Below, one piece after another: positions 53,824 through 64,000 of a stretch of DNA of 64,000 bases. The position numbers and the translations under genes were made by a program. Positions within the stretch are counted from its first letter, which is position 1. Each line of letters opens with the position of its first letter. Under the pieces are notes generated by a model. It was not told the DNA's origin and did no database searches. It worked only from the letters and a program-made list of their open reading frames with translations. The stretch lies in contig NC_053040.3 in the NCBI RefSeq assembly GCF_002575655.3, positions 456,182,780 to 456,246,779 on the forward strand. Reading direction: 5' to 3'. The DNA comes from Aegilops tauschii subsp. strangulata. Its lineage: Eukaryota; Streptophyta; Magnoliopsida; Poales; Poaceae.

Positions 53824-56094
53824 TATCGCACAATAGTTTCAAGTTCTTAGAGGGCAGCTTCGAAGGGCTCAAGGGATACCCTGTGGGCTGGATGACTAAG
53901 AGTCGTCGTGGCAAGCTTTACATCGACGACGCAGGCTGGGGCCCCGAGGCCGGCTCAATTGAGTACGGGTACCGCGTCCCCTTCGGTGGCATTCACGTTT
54001 TCATTGGCAAGATCGGCGAACCGGGCCCTGAGCCGGACATCTGCACCGACATCGTCGAAACGGCTCAGCGTGTGAGACCCGCCCGGGTTCAGCCTGCCAT
54101 GAAGCGTGCCTTCGTGGGAGTCATCCACGGAGCGGAATCTGAAGTTAGATCAGCATCTGGTGGTGAGACCGTCGTTTACTCTGATGACGAGTCATCGACC
54201 GGAGAGACTGAGTCATTGTACCAGTTGCAAGATGGCCGGATTGGGGGCTGTTCCGATGGCGACAGTATTCCGGACCCCTTCGATCCGCCAAGCCGGGTTG
54301 CGATCTTCATGGCCGGTACATAGCCAGCGCACCACTCTTCGACCGCAGCAGCGATGGTTTCCGGATCAGTAGCGGCGACAGCAGCCGGGGCAGGAGGCCC
54401 TGTGCGACCACCGGCTCAGGTTTTATCTGACTTATTTGATGCTTTGGCAACAGTGATGACGGAAGTTAACCCGGCGAATCAAGAGGAGCATAATGCGGAA
54501 ATCGCGAAGGTGAAATATCAGATACCTCAAGCCAAAGCAGACCTGGCGGCTGAGGATACCAGGATGGCTGCAGAATGAGCCGAGTTGGATGCACAGCCTT
54601 ACCGGCTTATGTTAGATCAGAGCGCGTCAAATGATGTCATGAGGAGAAGGTACCGATCTCACCTACCTCCGGTTTATGAGGCAAGAAATCTCTTTAACAC
54701 ACCACGAGCAGGAACCAGTAATCAGCCAGTGGTAAACCGAGCGGAGGCACCTGGAATGGGGACGTCGGTTCAGCCGCGCCCGACGGATCTGCCTCGTCAG
54801 AACAATGTCCTGCCACAACACGTCCCAACACCACCGGGTCATTACTCTAATCCATTGGATAACATTGTTGCTGCCGCTTCACGATTGGCAGCTCTCCCGA
54901 TCGAAGGCGAGTCCCCAGTAGAGGTCGAGACACGACGGGCTAGAGAGCTCCTTCAGACAGCCTTGACTCAACAACAGGCTTATTCCTACAGCCGCGAGGG
55001 AATTCATTCCACTCCCCGCCCAAGCAGGAGTTACAGCAGGCAGATGGATGAACCGGCCGTGTCGAGCAGTGCACGGAATCGTAATCCGCCTCGTGGCCAT
55101 AACCCGGCGGGTGGCGGTGGTGATGCTGAGGATGTGGTGGATCGTGCTAGGGCACGTCGAGAGGCCGAGTTAGCAGCGCAACATGAAGCCCGCCAACTTA
55201 CTCCGGTTCGTCCAACAACTTCGGTGGAACCAGGGGTTACATCCAGTTCTTTGGGGGTGCCATGTCTTGTCCCAGCGCTGCGCAATGTACGGCTGCCCAA
55301 GGATTTTAAGGGCTCGCGTAAGGTGCCGAATTACACTACACTGCCGATTTATCCCCCGAGTCATGGGTTGAAAGCTATGAGATGGCAATGGAGATGCTGG
55401 ATGTGGACGATGCGGCATGTGCTAAATACTTCACCATGATGTTGGAGGGAACAGCTCGCACATGGTTGAAAAACCTGCCAGCTAACTCCATTGGGTCATG
55501 GGCCGAGTTAAGGGCCCGGTTTATCCAAAATTTCAAGGACACATGCAAGCAGCCCATGTCAAATGTGGAATTAGCTGCCTGTGTCCAGGAGGAAGGAGAG
55601 TCAACAACCCATTGGGTGCGCCGGGTTTCAGAAATATTGCATTCATATGACCGCATGAACACTGATACAACAGTTTTAACGTTGGAAGGCAACTGCCGGT
55701 TTGCACCCGTGAAGTTGAAGTTGGGATGACTCAAACGTCACTGCAATGACATGGGGACACTTATGGCAGCTCTGGTGAAGTATGCCGACTCTGATAGTAC
55801 CAAGGACCCCGAGTGTGATGATGATAAAACAGGGAAGGGAAAGAAGAGCGGCAGCAGCAAAGGGCAATAGCATAACCCGACGGGTCATGGAAACAGCGGT
55901 AAGCGTAAAGCGGATAACAGTGTAGATTTTGTGGCTAATACCAACACGCAGGATAATGGCCAGCGCTGTAAGGGTAAGCCGCCCCCGCGTGGTGGAGGAC
56001 CAGGTCCCAATCTTGAGCGCCTGTCTCACCTGTTAAACCAGCCTTGCCCGAAGCACGGGTCGCGGGATAAACCGGCCACGCACCTCTGGAAGGA
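53824..56094 (+). pseudogene. Gypsy E gag
   Basis: One frame covers the N-terminal part to about 55340, with stops at 54321 and 54576. A shift near 55344 moves the reading to the frame that carries the capsid core (DDAACAKYFTMMLEGTARTW, then NLPANSIGSWAELRARFIQN; Retrotrans_gag). Two more stops (55727 and 55868) lie before a basic Gly/Pro-rich tail and a CPKHG...H..KDC zinc-knuckle-like motif at about 56045-56105. Gag would form the particle shell. The ATG at 53748 lies inside the LTR and reads through the primer-binding site, so it is probably not the true start. Confidence 0.8.
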
Positions 56095-57147
56095 TTGTTA
56101 TATTATGCGGGAGTTCAAAAATTCAGATTTTTTCGGTATGATCATGGACCGGGCGGCGGTTCAGGACCCGGATCTCATGGGCCGGGTTACAATGGAGGCA
56201 GTTCCGGTTCAGGATTTCATGGTAATCAGAGCGGACATGGCATTCAAGGCAATCAGGGCAACCAAGGTGGTTATAATCATCAGGGGAGTCAGCAACAACA
56301 GCAGCAGTCGGGTTACCAGAGCAACCCGAAGCAGTTGAATAGTGGCCAGTACCATGTCTTCACCACAAGCCTGTGCAAGCGCGATCAGAAGCTTCATAAA
56401 AGGGCAGTGAACTCTGTTGAACCGGCGGTGCCCCATTACTTGCGCTGGTCTGAACAGCCCATTGTGTGGAGTCGAGAGGATCATCCACCTCGGGTTGATA
56501 ATCCGAGTCATCTAGCATTGGTGGTGGCACCGCAGGTTGGAGGATATAAGTTCACCAAGGTACTCATGGATGGAGGGAGTAGTATCAATATCCTTTATTA
56601 TGAAACCTTCCGTCGCATGGGGTTAACAGATAAAAATCTTAAACCGTCAAACACCGTTTTTCATGGTGTGGTGCCTAGTAAATCAGCATATCCGGTTGGT
56701 AAGATAGCTCTGGAGGTTGCTTTTGGAGATGAGCATGACTCGAGATCAGAAACATTGACTTTCGAAGTAGTGAAGATCAAGAGCCCATATCATGCCCTGT
56801 TTGGACAGCCGGCTTATGCCAAGTTCATGGCAAGGCCCTGTTATGTTTATCTGCAGCTCAAGATGCTGGGCCATAAGGGGACCATCACAGTGCATGGGAG
56901 CCGCAAGATCGCTTTGGAATGTGAAGAAGGTGATGCGGCATATGCTGAGTCGGTTTGTGCGACAGAGGAGTTGAAGTTCTACAAAGACAATGTTGATCCG
57001 GCGGATATGATCTCTTTGAAGAAACCAACTACAGAGCATGATCCGGCCTTGAAGTTTAAATCGGCTGATGAGACTAAGCTGGTTGATTTTGTTCCTGGCG
57101 ATTCATCCCAGCAGTTTAGCATCAGCGCTAACTTGGATCCAAAATAG
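56095..57147 (+). pseudogene. Gypsy E protease region
   Basis: A frame with a Gly/Gln-rich start and a retropepsin-like centre, FTKVLMDGGSSINILYYETF, where D-G-G-S-S replaces the usual D-T/S-G. HALFGQPAYAKFMA and the tail leading into reverse transcriptase follow. The TAG at 57145, where a Gln is expected, ends the frame; the downstream pol domains continue in the same frame. Confidence 0.78.
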
Positions 57148-58161
57148 GAAAGCGCGCTCATCGAGTTCATCCGTGAGAACCGGGACATCTTTGCATGGAA
57201 ACCCTCCGACATGCCAGGTGTACCGAGGGAACTCGCTGAGCACACTCTTAATGTTGATCCCAAGTTTAAACCGGTCAAGCAGTTTCTCCGCCGCTTCAAT
57301 GAAGAAAGGCGCAAGGCTATTGGTGAGGAGGTAGCCAGGCTCTTAGCGGCTGGGTTTATCGTCGAAGTATTTCATCCTGAGTGGTTGGCTAATCCGGTGC
57401 TGGTACTTAAGAAGAACGACACTTGGCGTATGTGTGTGGATTACACAGATTTGAACAAGGCTTGTCCAGCAGATCCTTTTGCTCTCCCTCGTATTGATCA
57501 GATCATTGATGCTACGGCGGGTTGTGAGCGTTTGAGCTTTCTGGATGCATAATCTGGTTACCATCAGATCAAAATGGCAGTTAAGGACCAGGAGAAGACA
57601 ACTTTTATAACTCCCTTTGGAGCCTTCTGCTATGTGTCTATGCCTTTTGGGCTCAAGAGTGCCCAAGCGACTTATCAGCGCTGTGTGCAGAATTTTCTTC
57701 ATAATCAGATCGGCCGCAATGTTCATGCTTATGTGGATGATATTGTGGTGAAATCCAGAAAGGAGGAGACATTGATAGATGACTTGAAGGAGACTTTTGA
57801 TAACCTCCGGGTTTATAAGATGATGCTTAATCCAGCCGAGTGTGTCTTTGGTGTACCGGCAGGCAAACTCTTGGGCTTTTTGGTGTCTAATAGGGGCATT
57901 GAAGCTAATCCGGAGAAAATCAAGGCTATTACTTCCTTGGCTAAACCGAAGTGTATTAATGATGTTCAACGCCTGGCAGGCCGGATTGCAGCCTTAAGTC
58001 GGTTTATCAGTCGCCTTGGAGAGAAGGCCATCCCTTTGTATCAGATGCTGAAGAAGACAGATGACTTCGTCTAGAGTGACGCCGCTAATGAAGCGTTTGA
58101 GGACTTAAAGTGGCAGCTAGCCGATCCACCAATCCTTGCTGCTCCTCTTGATAAAGAGCCC
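57148..58161 (+). pseudogene. Gypsy E reverse transcriptase
   Basis: Same frame as the protease. Motifs in order are GVPRELAEHTLNVDPKFKPV, NPVLVLKKNDTWRMCVDYTD, FLDA (with a TAA at 57550 directly after), TPFGAFCYVSMPFGLKSAQA, and HAYVDDIVVKSR with the YVDD active site at about 57730. LGFLVSNRGIEANPEKI follows. A TAG at 58072 falls where Trp is expected. Apart from the two stops, all catalytic motifs are present. Confidence 0.85.
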
Positions 58162-60351
58162 TTGTTGTTATATGTGGCTGCTAATGCGTGGGCTGTTAGC
58201 GTGGCTATTGTGGTGGAGCATAAGGAGGCCGGAAAGGAGTATCCAGTTCAACGGCCGGTTTATTATATCAGTGAGGTACTTATTGAGTCCAAGCAGAGGT
58301 ACCCACATTGGCAGAACCTGGTGTACGGAGTTTTTATGGCGAACCGGAAACTTAAGCAATATTTGCAGGGCCATCCTATCACTGTGGTCAGTTCTGCTCC
58401 TTTGGGGGATATAATCCAGAACAGGGAAGCAACTGGTCGGGTTGCCAAGTGGGCTATTGAGCTTGGGCCTCACGGGTTAGAATATATGCCCCGGACAGCG
58501 ATCAAATCTCGGGCACTTGTGGACTTCATCAATGACTGGATAGAGTTACAGGCGCCAAAAGAGAAGCCGGATCATACTTATTGGACTATTCATTTCGATG
58601 GGTCTAGGCAATTGGAGGGCTCGGGGGCTAGAGTCGTATTAGCTTCCCCACGAGGTGATAAGTATTGTTATGTTCTCCGTTTAATGCTCCCTTGCACTAA
58701 CAATGCAGCTGAATATGAGGCTTTACTCCATGGTCTTTGGATGGCTAAGGAGATGAATTTAAGCCGAGTTAAGTGCTTCGGTGACTCGGCCCTGGTGGCT
58801 CAACAAGTGTCTGGTACTTGGGATTCCAAGGACCCACTCATGGCAGCATATCGTCGAGAGGTGGACATTGTTGCAGGTCACTTCAAAGGTTATCAGGTCG
58901 ATCATGTGGACCGGTGGAAGAACGAAGCGGCGGATACTTTAAGTCGTTTGGGTTCCCAACATAAACCGGTTCCACCCAACGTCTTTCTGGACGTACTACA
59001 TAATCCGTCGGTCAAGCTCCCTATAGAGGAGGATTTGGCTGTTCCTGATCCGGAGGCTCAGTTGGTAGCGGCTCTTCATGTCATCCCAGATTGGACGGTC
59101 CCATATTTGGCGTATATGAACCGGGGCGAGTTACCGGAGGATGAAACCTTGGCCAGGCAGATAATCCGGCAGTCCAAGTCTATGACTATTGTCAATGGAG
59201 AGTTACATCATTGCAGTGCGACAGGGGTGTTTCAGCGTTGCGTGTCTCTTGAAGAAGGCCGTGAGATTTTGCGTGAGATCCACGAAGGAGATTGTGGCCA
59301 CCACGCCGGTTCAAAGTCTCTGGTAGCCAAGGCTTTTCGTCACGGTTTTTATTGGCTGACGGCTCATGCCGATGCTGAGGACTTGGTCAAAAGGTGTGAT
59401 GCCTGTCAAAATTTTTCATGCCGAGCTCATGTTCCGTCTCAAGAACTCAGGATGATTCCAATCACTTGGCCGTTTGCGACTTGGGGGCTAGATATGGTTG
59501 GACCCTTTAAGAGATCCAAGGATAAGAAGACCCACCTGTTGGTGGCAGTTGACAAGTTCACTAAGTGGGTGGAAGCAGAGCCAGTCAGTAAGTGTGATGC
59601 AGCCACGGCGGTTCAATTCATCAAGAAGGTGATTTTCCGGTTTGGTTTTCCACACAACATCATAACTGATAATGGCACTAATCTGTCCAAGGGTGATATG
59701 AAAGAATTTTGCCAACGTGATCACATCCGTCTTGACGTATCATCAGTGGCTCACCCCCAATATAATGGTCAGGCGGAGAGAGCCAATCAAGAGATTTTGA
59801 GAGGCATCAAACCCCGGCTCATGGTTCCTTTGCAACGGACGCCAGGTTGTTGGGTGGAGGAGTTACCTTCTGTGTTATGGATCATCAATACCACGCCCAA
59901 CAGATCTACGGGTTACACGCCTTTTTTCATGGTTTACGGAGCAGAGGCGGTCCTCCCTAGTGACATCCGTCATGATTCGCCTCGTGTAGCGGCTTATGTC
60001 GAAGCTGACAATGAGAAGGCATGACAGGAAGCACTTGACCTGTTAGATGAAGAGCGTGACATTGCAGCAGCTCGTTCGGCGATTTACCAGCAAGATCTGC
60101 GTCGCTATCACAACCGCCGGGTTAGAACCAGGACTTTTTAAGAAGGCGATCTGGTGCTCCGACTCATCCAAGATCAGACTGATATGCACAAGTTATCCCC
60201 GCCTTGGGAAGGGCCCTTTGTGGTCAGCAAGAATTTGCATAATGGGTCATACTACCTTATAGATGTTCGATAGCACAAAGACTCACGTAAATGGGAGGAG
60301 GAGACCCACCGGCCGTGGAATATCGTTCATCTTCGGCCTTACTATACTTGA
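58162..60351 (+). pseudogene. Gypsy E RNase H and integrase
   Basis: A 620-codon uninterrupted stretch (58162-60024) in the pol frame. The connection domain is followed by an RNase H with HFDGSRQLEGSGA, NNAAEYEALLHGL and CFGDSALVAQQ carrying its Asp-Glu-Asp residues. The integrase has a zinc-binding HEGDCGHHAGSKSL...CDAC segment and the core Asp-Asp-Glu at WGLDMVGPF, IITDNGTNL and NGQAERANQ. The C-terminal part to 60351 contains stops at 60022, 60139 and 60271 and ends with HLRPYY before its natural TGA. This is the best preserved coding region of any retroelement in the window. Confidence 0.87.
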
Positions 60352-60423
60352 GCCACAGGCTCTGCTTATGTACATAGTTATGATAATGTATATATTATGA
60401 TCAATATAATAATCCGGAGCCTT

Positions 60424-60608
60424 GATACGTCTCCAACGTATCTATAATTTATGAAGTATTCATGCTATTAGATTATCTGTCTTGGATGTTTAATGGGCTT
60501 TATTTTACACTTTTATATGATTTTTGGGACTAACCTATTAACCTAGAGCCTAGTGCCAGTTTCTGTTTTTTCCTTGTTTTTGAGTTTTACAGAAAAGGAA
60601 TACCAAAC
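60424..60608 (+). mobile_element. Gypsy-type LTR, left 185 bp (element F)
   Basis: Starts TGATACGTCTCCAACGTATC and continues with CTAACCTATTAACCTAGAG, the same LTR superfamily as elements A and B. It is cut at 60609 by element G. Only the LTR start is visible. Confidence 0.7.
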
Positions 60609-61299
60609 TGTCGGTGTGGAACGACACCTATGGGATCACAAGAATCCCTACTACGGTTGCCAGGGCGCGGGGTTGCGAGAAGAGCAGGGCTAGTAGATAG
60701 CATAAGGATCGTTTACCCAGGTTCGGGCCGCGAGGATGCGTAAAACCCTAGTGCTCCTTTGGTGGGCGTATTTCAGAGAGTTCTTGAGCTCTCGAACTAG
60801 CTGTGGTCAGTGCGTGGTTTGAAAGAGCCAAATCCTTCTCCAGTATGCCATGGGCCTCCTTTTATAGTCGGAAGGGGCTGCCACAGTGGCACACAGGAGG
60901 TGGAAAGGCGTACAGTGCCCTGAGCTTATCGCTCGCATTACAGGACAAGATGCATTTAATGTGTAGCTTAGGTGTCCCCTTGCTTTATTGGGGACAGGGG
61001 CGAGGCCCGTCCCGTCCGTCGCCGCTCCTCCTCGCTTTGACACGCGCCCTGGCTAGTGAGGCGCCATGTGCCATATAGGTAGGCAGGCAGCTGAGGTGGC
61101 GCAGTGGCGGAGCCTTCACGAAGATCTGCATGCCGCAATGCAGGCTCTCGATGAGTTAGCCTAGGAGCTGCATGTTGCCACGCAGGTGCCCGCCCAACTG
61201 GTTGGGCTGGCAGCTGCATGTGAATGGCGGTGGAAGCTTGGTTGGCTTGGGCCTGGCGGTGGCCCTGCTGGCGTCCTTCGTGAGGGCCTTGTAGGGTGG

Positions 61300-61635
61300 C
61301 CCAGCAAGGGTCTTGACGTGTGGCCCGGCAAGGGTCTTGCCATGGCGCGCTGTCGTCCCCGGCAAGGGCCTTGCCGGTGGTCTGGTGGCCTTCCTCGGCA
61401 AGGATCTTGCTGAGGATCGTCGTCTTCTAATCCTCATCTGATCTTGAATATGTCTTCACAAAGATCTGCATGCCACCACGGAGGTGCCTCCCGAGCCCTG
61501 GCCCAACGTGATGTTGGAGACCGTGGGCTCAAGGGTGGCCCGCTCTATTGGTGCGGGGCGAGCTGTCCCGGCAAGGATCTTGCTTGGGCTGCTGAGGCTG
61601 CCCCGGCAAGGGTCTTGCTAGGGGAACCTGCTTCG
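61300..61635 (-). repeat. GGCAAGGGTCTTGCC repeats in the LTR of element G
   Basis: At least six copies of CCGGCAAGGGTCTTGCC or close variants, each itself a near-palindrome. A larger duplication of CTTCAC(G/A)AAGATCTGCATGCC sits at 61116 and 61454. All are within the U3 region and may be regulatory repeats. Confidence 0.6.
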
Positions 61636-62321
61636 TCCCTCTACTCTTTGTGGTCTTGGCCTTGGCGTTGCTCTTATTATCTTGGGCTTTGGTCTTACTT
61701 TGGCTCACCTCCCCTGTTCCGCTTGGCGTGATCGTAGGCGCGGCTCCGACTGCCCGTGCATAGGTATAGGGGTACAAAACGCACCCCTCTTTTTGTACAC
61801 CGACAGGAGCCCCCGGGCCTGGGCCACACATAAGCGCGACACGTTGTTGGGCCAGGCCCAAAACGGTGCGCGGGCAGGCGGGGCGGTTTTTACCGCGGTA
61901 AAACTTTTCGCGCGTTGCGCTTCCCACGACCCGCGCGTGCGGTGCGGCATGGAGGGTTGTGCGTGGCGTGAGCGGCATGCGTGGGGCGGTCTCCACACGC
62001 ATGCATCACATCACAGTAAAGAGGTGGCTCGCGCCTTCCCCGTAAAAAGAGGGAGGCGTGGAGGCGCGGCTCATTTACTGAATGGGGCCGGGCGCGGTCT
62101 TCAAGGCGTCCACTCCCCACGATCACGGGGTGGGGAGAGGTCGCTTCGCCCGTCCCCTCGGTTCTGCACGTCCGCCACGCGTCCTCCATGCACCTGTGGT
62201 GGCAAGCGGTGGAGGCGGGAAACCGGGCTGTCGCTGGTTGGGGCAGCGGGTCGGTCCTGATTCCCCGTGCGTTTGGTGGCTGGATTGGCCGAGCGGGGCG
62301 GCCAAGGTCCATCCCCGCCTC

Positions 62322-62329
62322 CTTATAAA
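62322..62329 (+). promoter_or_regulatory. TATA box of the antisense B3-like ORF in element G
   Basis: TTATAAAG 82 bp before the ATG at 62411, followed by a C/T-rich leader (CATCTATCTCCTCCCGCTTC). This is promoter architecture oriented opposite to the retrotransposon itself. Confidence 0.55.
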
Positions 62330-62410
62330 GAGGGGGAAAGGGGGGGGATGGCGTCCCGCACTCTTCCGTCATCTATCTCCTCCCGCTTCTGCTTCTTCCT
62401 TTCACTCGCC

Positions 62411-63067
62411 ATGGAGAAGGGGAATCCTGGTCCCTCGATGGTGGCGGCGAGGGTCGCCGCCCGATAGCACGTCCCTCCTCCTCTTGAGCCCGCGGTGGTG
62501 GAACCGGCCGCGAGGGGAAGGGGGAGGGGGCGAGGTCGTGGGCGAGGATGGGGCAGAGGCCGTAGTGCTCGGGGAAGAGGAGGACGGGGCGGCGCGCCGG
62601 CTTCGCCCCCGCCAATGATGTCTTTTCCAATGGAAGGCCATGTTGGAGACCAGCCCCATGAGTTTTTCATCAGGCTCCGCCGGCCTCCGCGTCGCTGTCT
62701 TCGTCTTCCCGCCCTGTTCGCTCGGGAGATGGAGCGTGACCCGCCCCAGTCCCTCAGATTGCACATGAGGGGTTGTGGGAATGGGGGCACGTGGGTCGAC
62801 GTCGACTTCCCGGCTCCTCAGGTCATGTATCTCCGTCGTGGGTGGAAGACGTTCGCTCACATCCACAGCCTGACGGTGGGGCTCGTCCTCTACTTCAAAT
62901 TAATGGAGGACGGCCTGCTCTCCATCAAGGTCTTCGACGAATTCGGGACTAGCCTGAAGTGCTGCGTGGAGAGCTCCTCCGATGGAGATTCCGACGATGG
63001 AAGCTCTACCTTGAGCGAAAGTGATGAGGAGGACAGCGGGGCAGACGGCGGGGACGAGTCCGACTAG
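62411..63067 (+). pseudogene. Antisense RG-rich / B3-domain ORF of element G
   Basis: One frame from ATG 62411 to TAG 63065-63067 (218 codons), interrupted only by TAG at 62465-62467, a position one C-to-T change from Gln. Domains are a short N-terminus, an RG/GR-rich arm (residues about 35-60), a linker with FPMEGHVGDQPHEFFIRL, and a B3-like fold. The fold has WVDVDFPAPQVMYLRRGWKT, FAHIHSLTVGLVLYFKL and GLLSIKVFDEFG. The tail is strongly acidic (SDGDSDDGSSTLSESDEEDS). B3 domains bind DNA in plant transcription factors, and RGG-type arms bind nucleic acids. The frame is antisense to the retrotransposon and has its own TATA box. Translation might restart at the Met codons near 62620 downstream of the stop. 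Confidence 0.7.
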
Positions 63068-63869
63068 GCGTCGGACGCCCCGCGCCTGGGCGGGTGCGGC
63101 ATTAGCAACATCTGCACCTGGCCGCTCCTCCGGCAGAGTTTTGCCGGGGGTGTGGCCAGCTCCTTGAACTTCTCGGGGTTGTCTCCTTGGGCGGCTGGCG
63201 TCGGGAGGCTGCGGAAGAGGAAGAGGGTGGGCGGTAAGGCCGCAACTCGGAGTACGCAGGCACCGACGCCTTTGTCGCGTACTGCCGGTCTTGCCACCTC
63301 GTCTTCCAGCTCCTTTCCCCGTACCGTCATCACCGGCCCGCCCCTAGGCGGTCGCCGAGGTGCTCTCTTGGTGCTTTCTGCCGCTCGTAGCTCGCCTAGG
63401 CGCCCCTTTTGCCCTCTCGCCTCCTTGACCTGCCTCCTGAGGAGAGGGACAAGAAAGGGATTACAGGCATCTTATCCTTCTTCTTTAGTTTGTAAGCCTG
63501 CGGGCCTTTGTTAAATTTAGAACTTGTAATCCCCTTGCTCATGTTTTTCATTCCGTACAAACTGTACCTGTATGGGATGTTTTTAATGAAAAAGGGATGC
63601 TTGCCGAGTTTTTCGTTCGTGGGTAAATCCCGCGACAAGGAGCGAATCCTTGTTATTGTTTAAGATAAATGTTTTTCGCCCTGCAACAGGCCTTGCCGTC
63701 CCCCCCACTCCACTCGACCGTTCTCGCGCTCTTGGCGGAGGCAGGGATGAAGTGGGCTTTAGGCTCCTCGTTCTACCTCCTTGTCACCGCGGCTACAACC
63801 AAATCCGGACCCAGGAAATAATCCTTAGGTATAGGAAAAAGGGGAGCACGGCAGCCTAGAGATAAAAAC
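63068..63869. other. Internal non-coding region of element G
   Basis: GC-rich then AT-rich sequence after the B3-like frame, probably its 3' UTR; TTTTTAATGAAAAAG at about 63580-63594 would suit a plant 3' end. The 120-codon frame at 63152-63514 is Ser/Arg-rich with no domain and is not supported. Confidence 0.45.
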
Positions 63870-64000
63870 TGTTAGGGAACGTAGTAATTTCAAAAAATTT
63901 CTACGCACACGGAAGATCATGGTGATGCATAGCAACGAGAGGGGAGAGTGTTGTCCACGTACCCTCGTAGACCGAAAGCGGAAGCGTTAACACAACGCGG
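63870..64000 (-). mobile_element. Copia-type LTR, cut by the window end (element H)
   Basis: TGTTAGGGAACGTAGTAATT..., AATTTCTACGCACACGGAAG and CAACGAGAGGGGAGAGTGTT match, in reverse orientation, the end of a Triticeae Copia LTR related to but distinct from the two elements at the left. Only 131 bp are visible. Confidence 0.65.

Larger units (their letters stand above)
53281..60423 (+). mobile_element. Ty3/gypsy retrotransposon E, Tat/Retand-like, 3' LTR not visible
   Basis: The 5' LTR (53281-53803) is followed by a TGGCGCCC primer-binding site, gag, protease, reverse transcriptase, RNase H and integrase in gypsy order, ending at 60351. About 70 bp later the sequence is cut by another LTR at 60424, before the expected 3' LTR. 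Gag and pol contain many in-frame stops and at least two frameshifts, but the coding sequence is otherwise almost full length. Tat/Retand affiliation is inferred from integrase and RNase H sequence style, not from a tree. Confidence 0.85.
60609..63869 (-). mobile_element. Gypsy-type element G (minus strand), 3' LTR and internal region with antisense ORF
   Basis: The minus-strand LTR runs from 61805 (TGTCGGTGTACAAAAAGAGG) to 60609 (ending CACACCGACA), 1197 bp. A GGCCCGGGGGCTCC polypurine tract lies next to it at about 61806-61820. The internal region to 63869 has no recognisable gag or pol in the minus sense but carries an opposite-strand B3-like frame. The element is cut at 63870 by a Copia LTR. 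Confidence 0.75.

Noticed and set aside
61529..62372. Frames of 97-192 codons on both strands in element G
   Set aside because: High-GC non-coding internal and LTR sequence. Only the B3-like frame has domain evidence.

Overview
This window is plant nuclear DNA, almost certainly from a Triticeae grass (wheat, barley, Aegilops or rye). The evidence is two BARE1/Angela/WIS-type Copia LTR retrotransposons whose LTRs begin TGTTGGAAATATGCCCTAG, several gypsy LTRs beginning TGATACGTCT, and CACTA elements whose subterminal repeats (AGTAGCGC, TAATGGCGCAC, TTTAGTCCCGGTT) I associate with that tribe. Most of the 64 kb is transposable-element DNA. Only two loci look like host genes.

Layout. 394-17089 is a Copia element (5-bp TSD TCGCC) with a second, opposite-strand Copia element (6759-15480, TSD GATAA) inside its 3' LTR. 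17095-23062 is AT-rich, low-copy DNA with a candidate minus-strand multi-exon gene: a TATA box and AAACCCTAG leader near 23.05 kb, and three phase-compatible exons ending in a stop at 18189. 23.1-26.1 kb has a small MITE-like unit, a weak plus-strand gene candidate and a tRNA-type SINE. 26099-31972 is CACTA-1 (TSD TAT). It carries a B3-like gene whose last exon is split by a 1.4-kb mini-CACTA (26840-28260, TSD GTA), which itself contains a 5S-rRNA-like segment. 32191-33321 is a Harbinger-like element (TSD TTA). 33516-34772 is a non-LTR insertion with a perfect 15-bp TSD.

36989-38974 is the one long intact gene: a 661-residue intronless protein with a NET (BET extraterminal) domain and no bromodomain. 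39.27-40.33 kb is a long-TIR, MULE-like unit with an internal 165-bp tandem repeat. 40.74-49.17 kb is a LINE reverse-transcriptase fragment split by CACTA-2 (41424-48899). CACTA-2 has lost its transposase but keeps a Transposase_24/DUF8039/Ulp1-like gene and a small viroplasmin-domain membrane protein. It has also captured fragments of a vacuolar sorting receptor gene and an LRR receptor gene.

From 49.17 kb to the window end, six LTR elements abut with only their left parts visible, as expected for insertions inside insertions. One is a Tat/Retand-like gypsy element with a nearly complete but nonsense-riddled gag-pol (53281-60423). Another is a minus-strand gypsy element (60609-63869) carrying an antisense RG-rich/B3 open reading frame with its own TATA box.

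Functionally, this is a record of nested transposition, gene-fragment capture and decay, not a pathway. Family names rest on motif recognition alone; no database search was possible.
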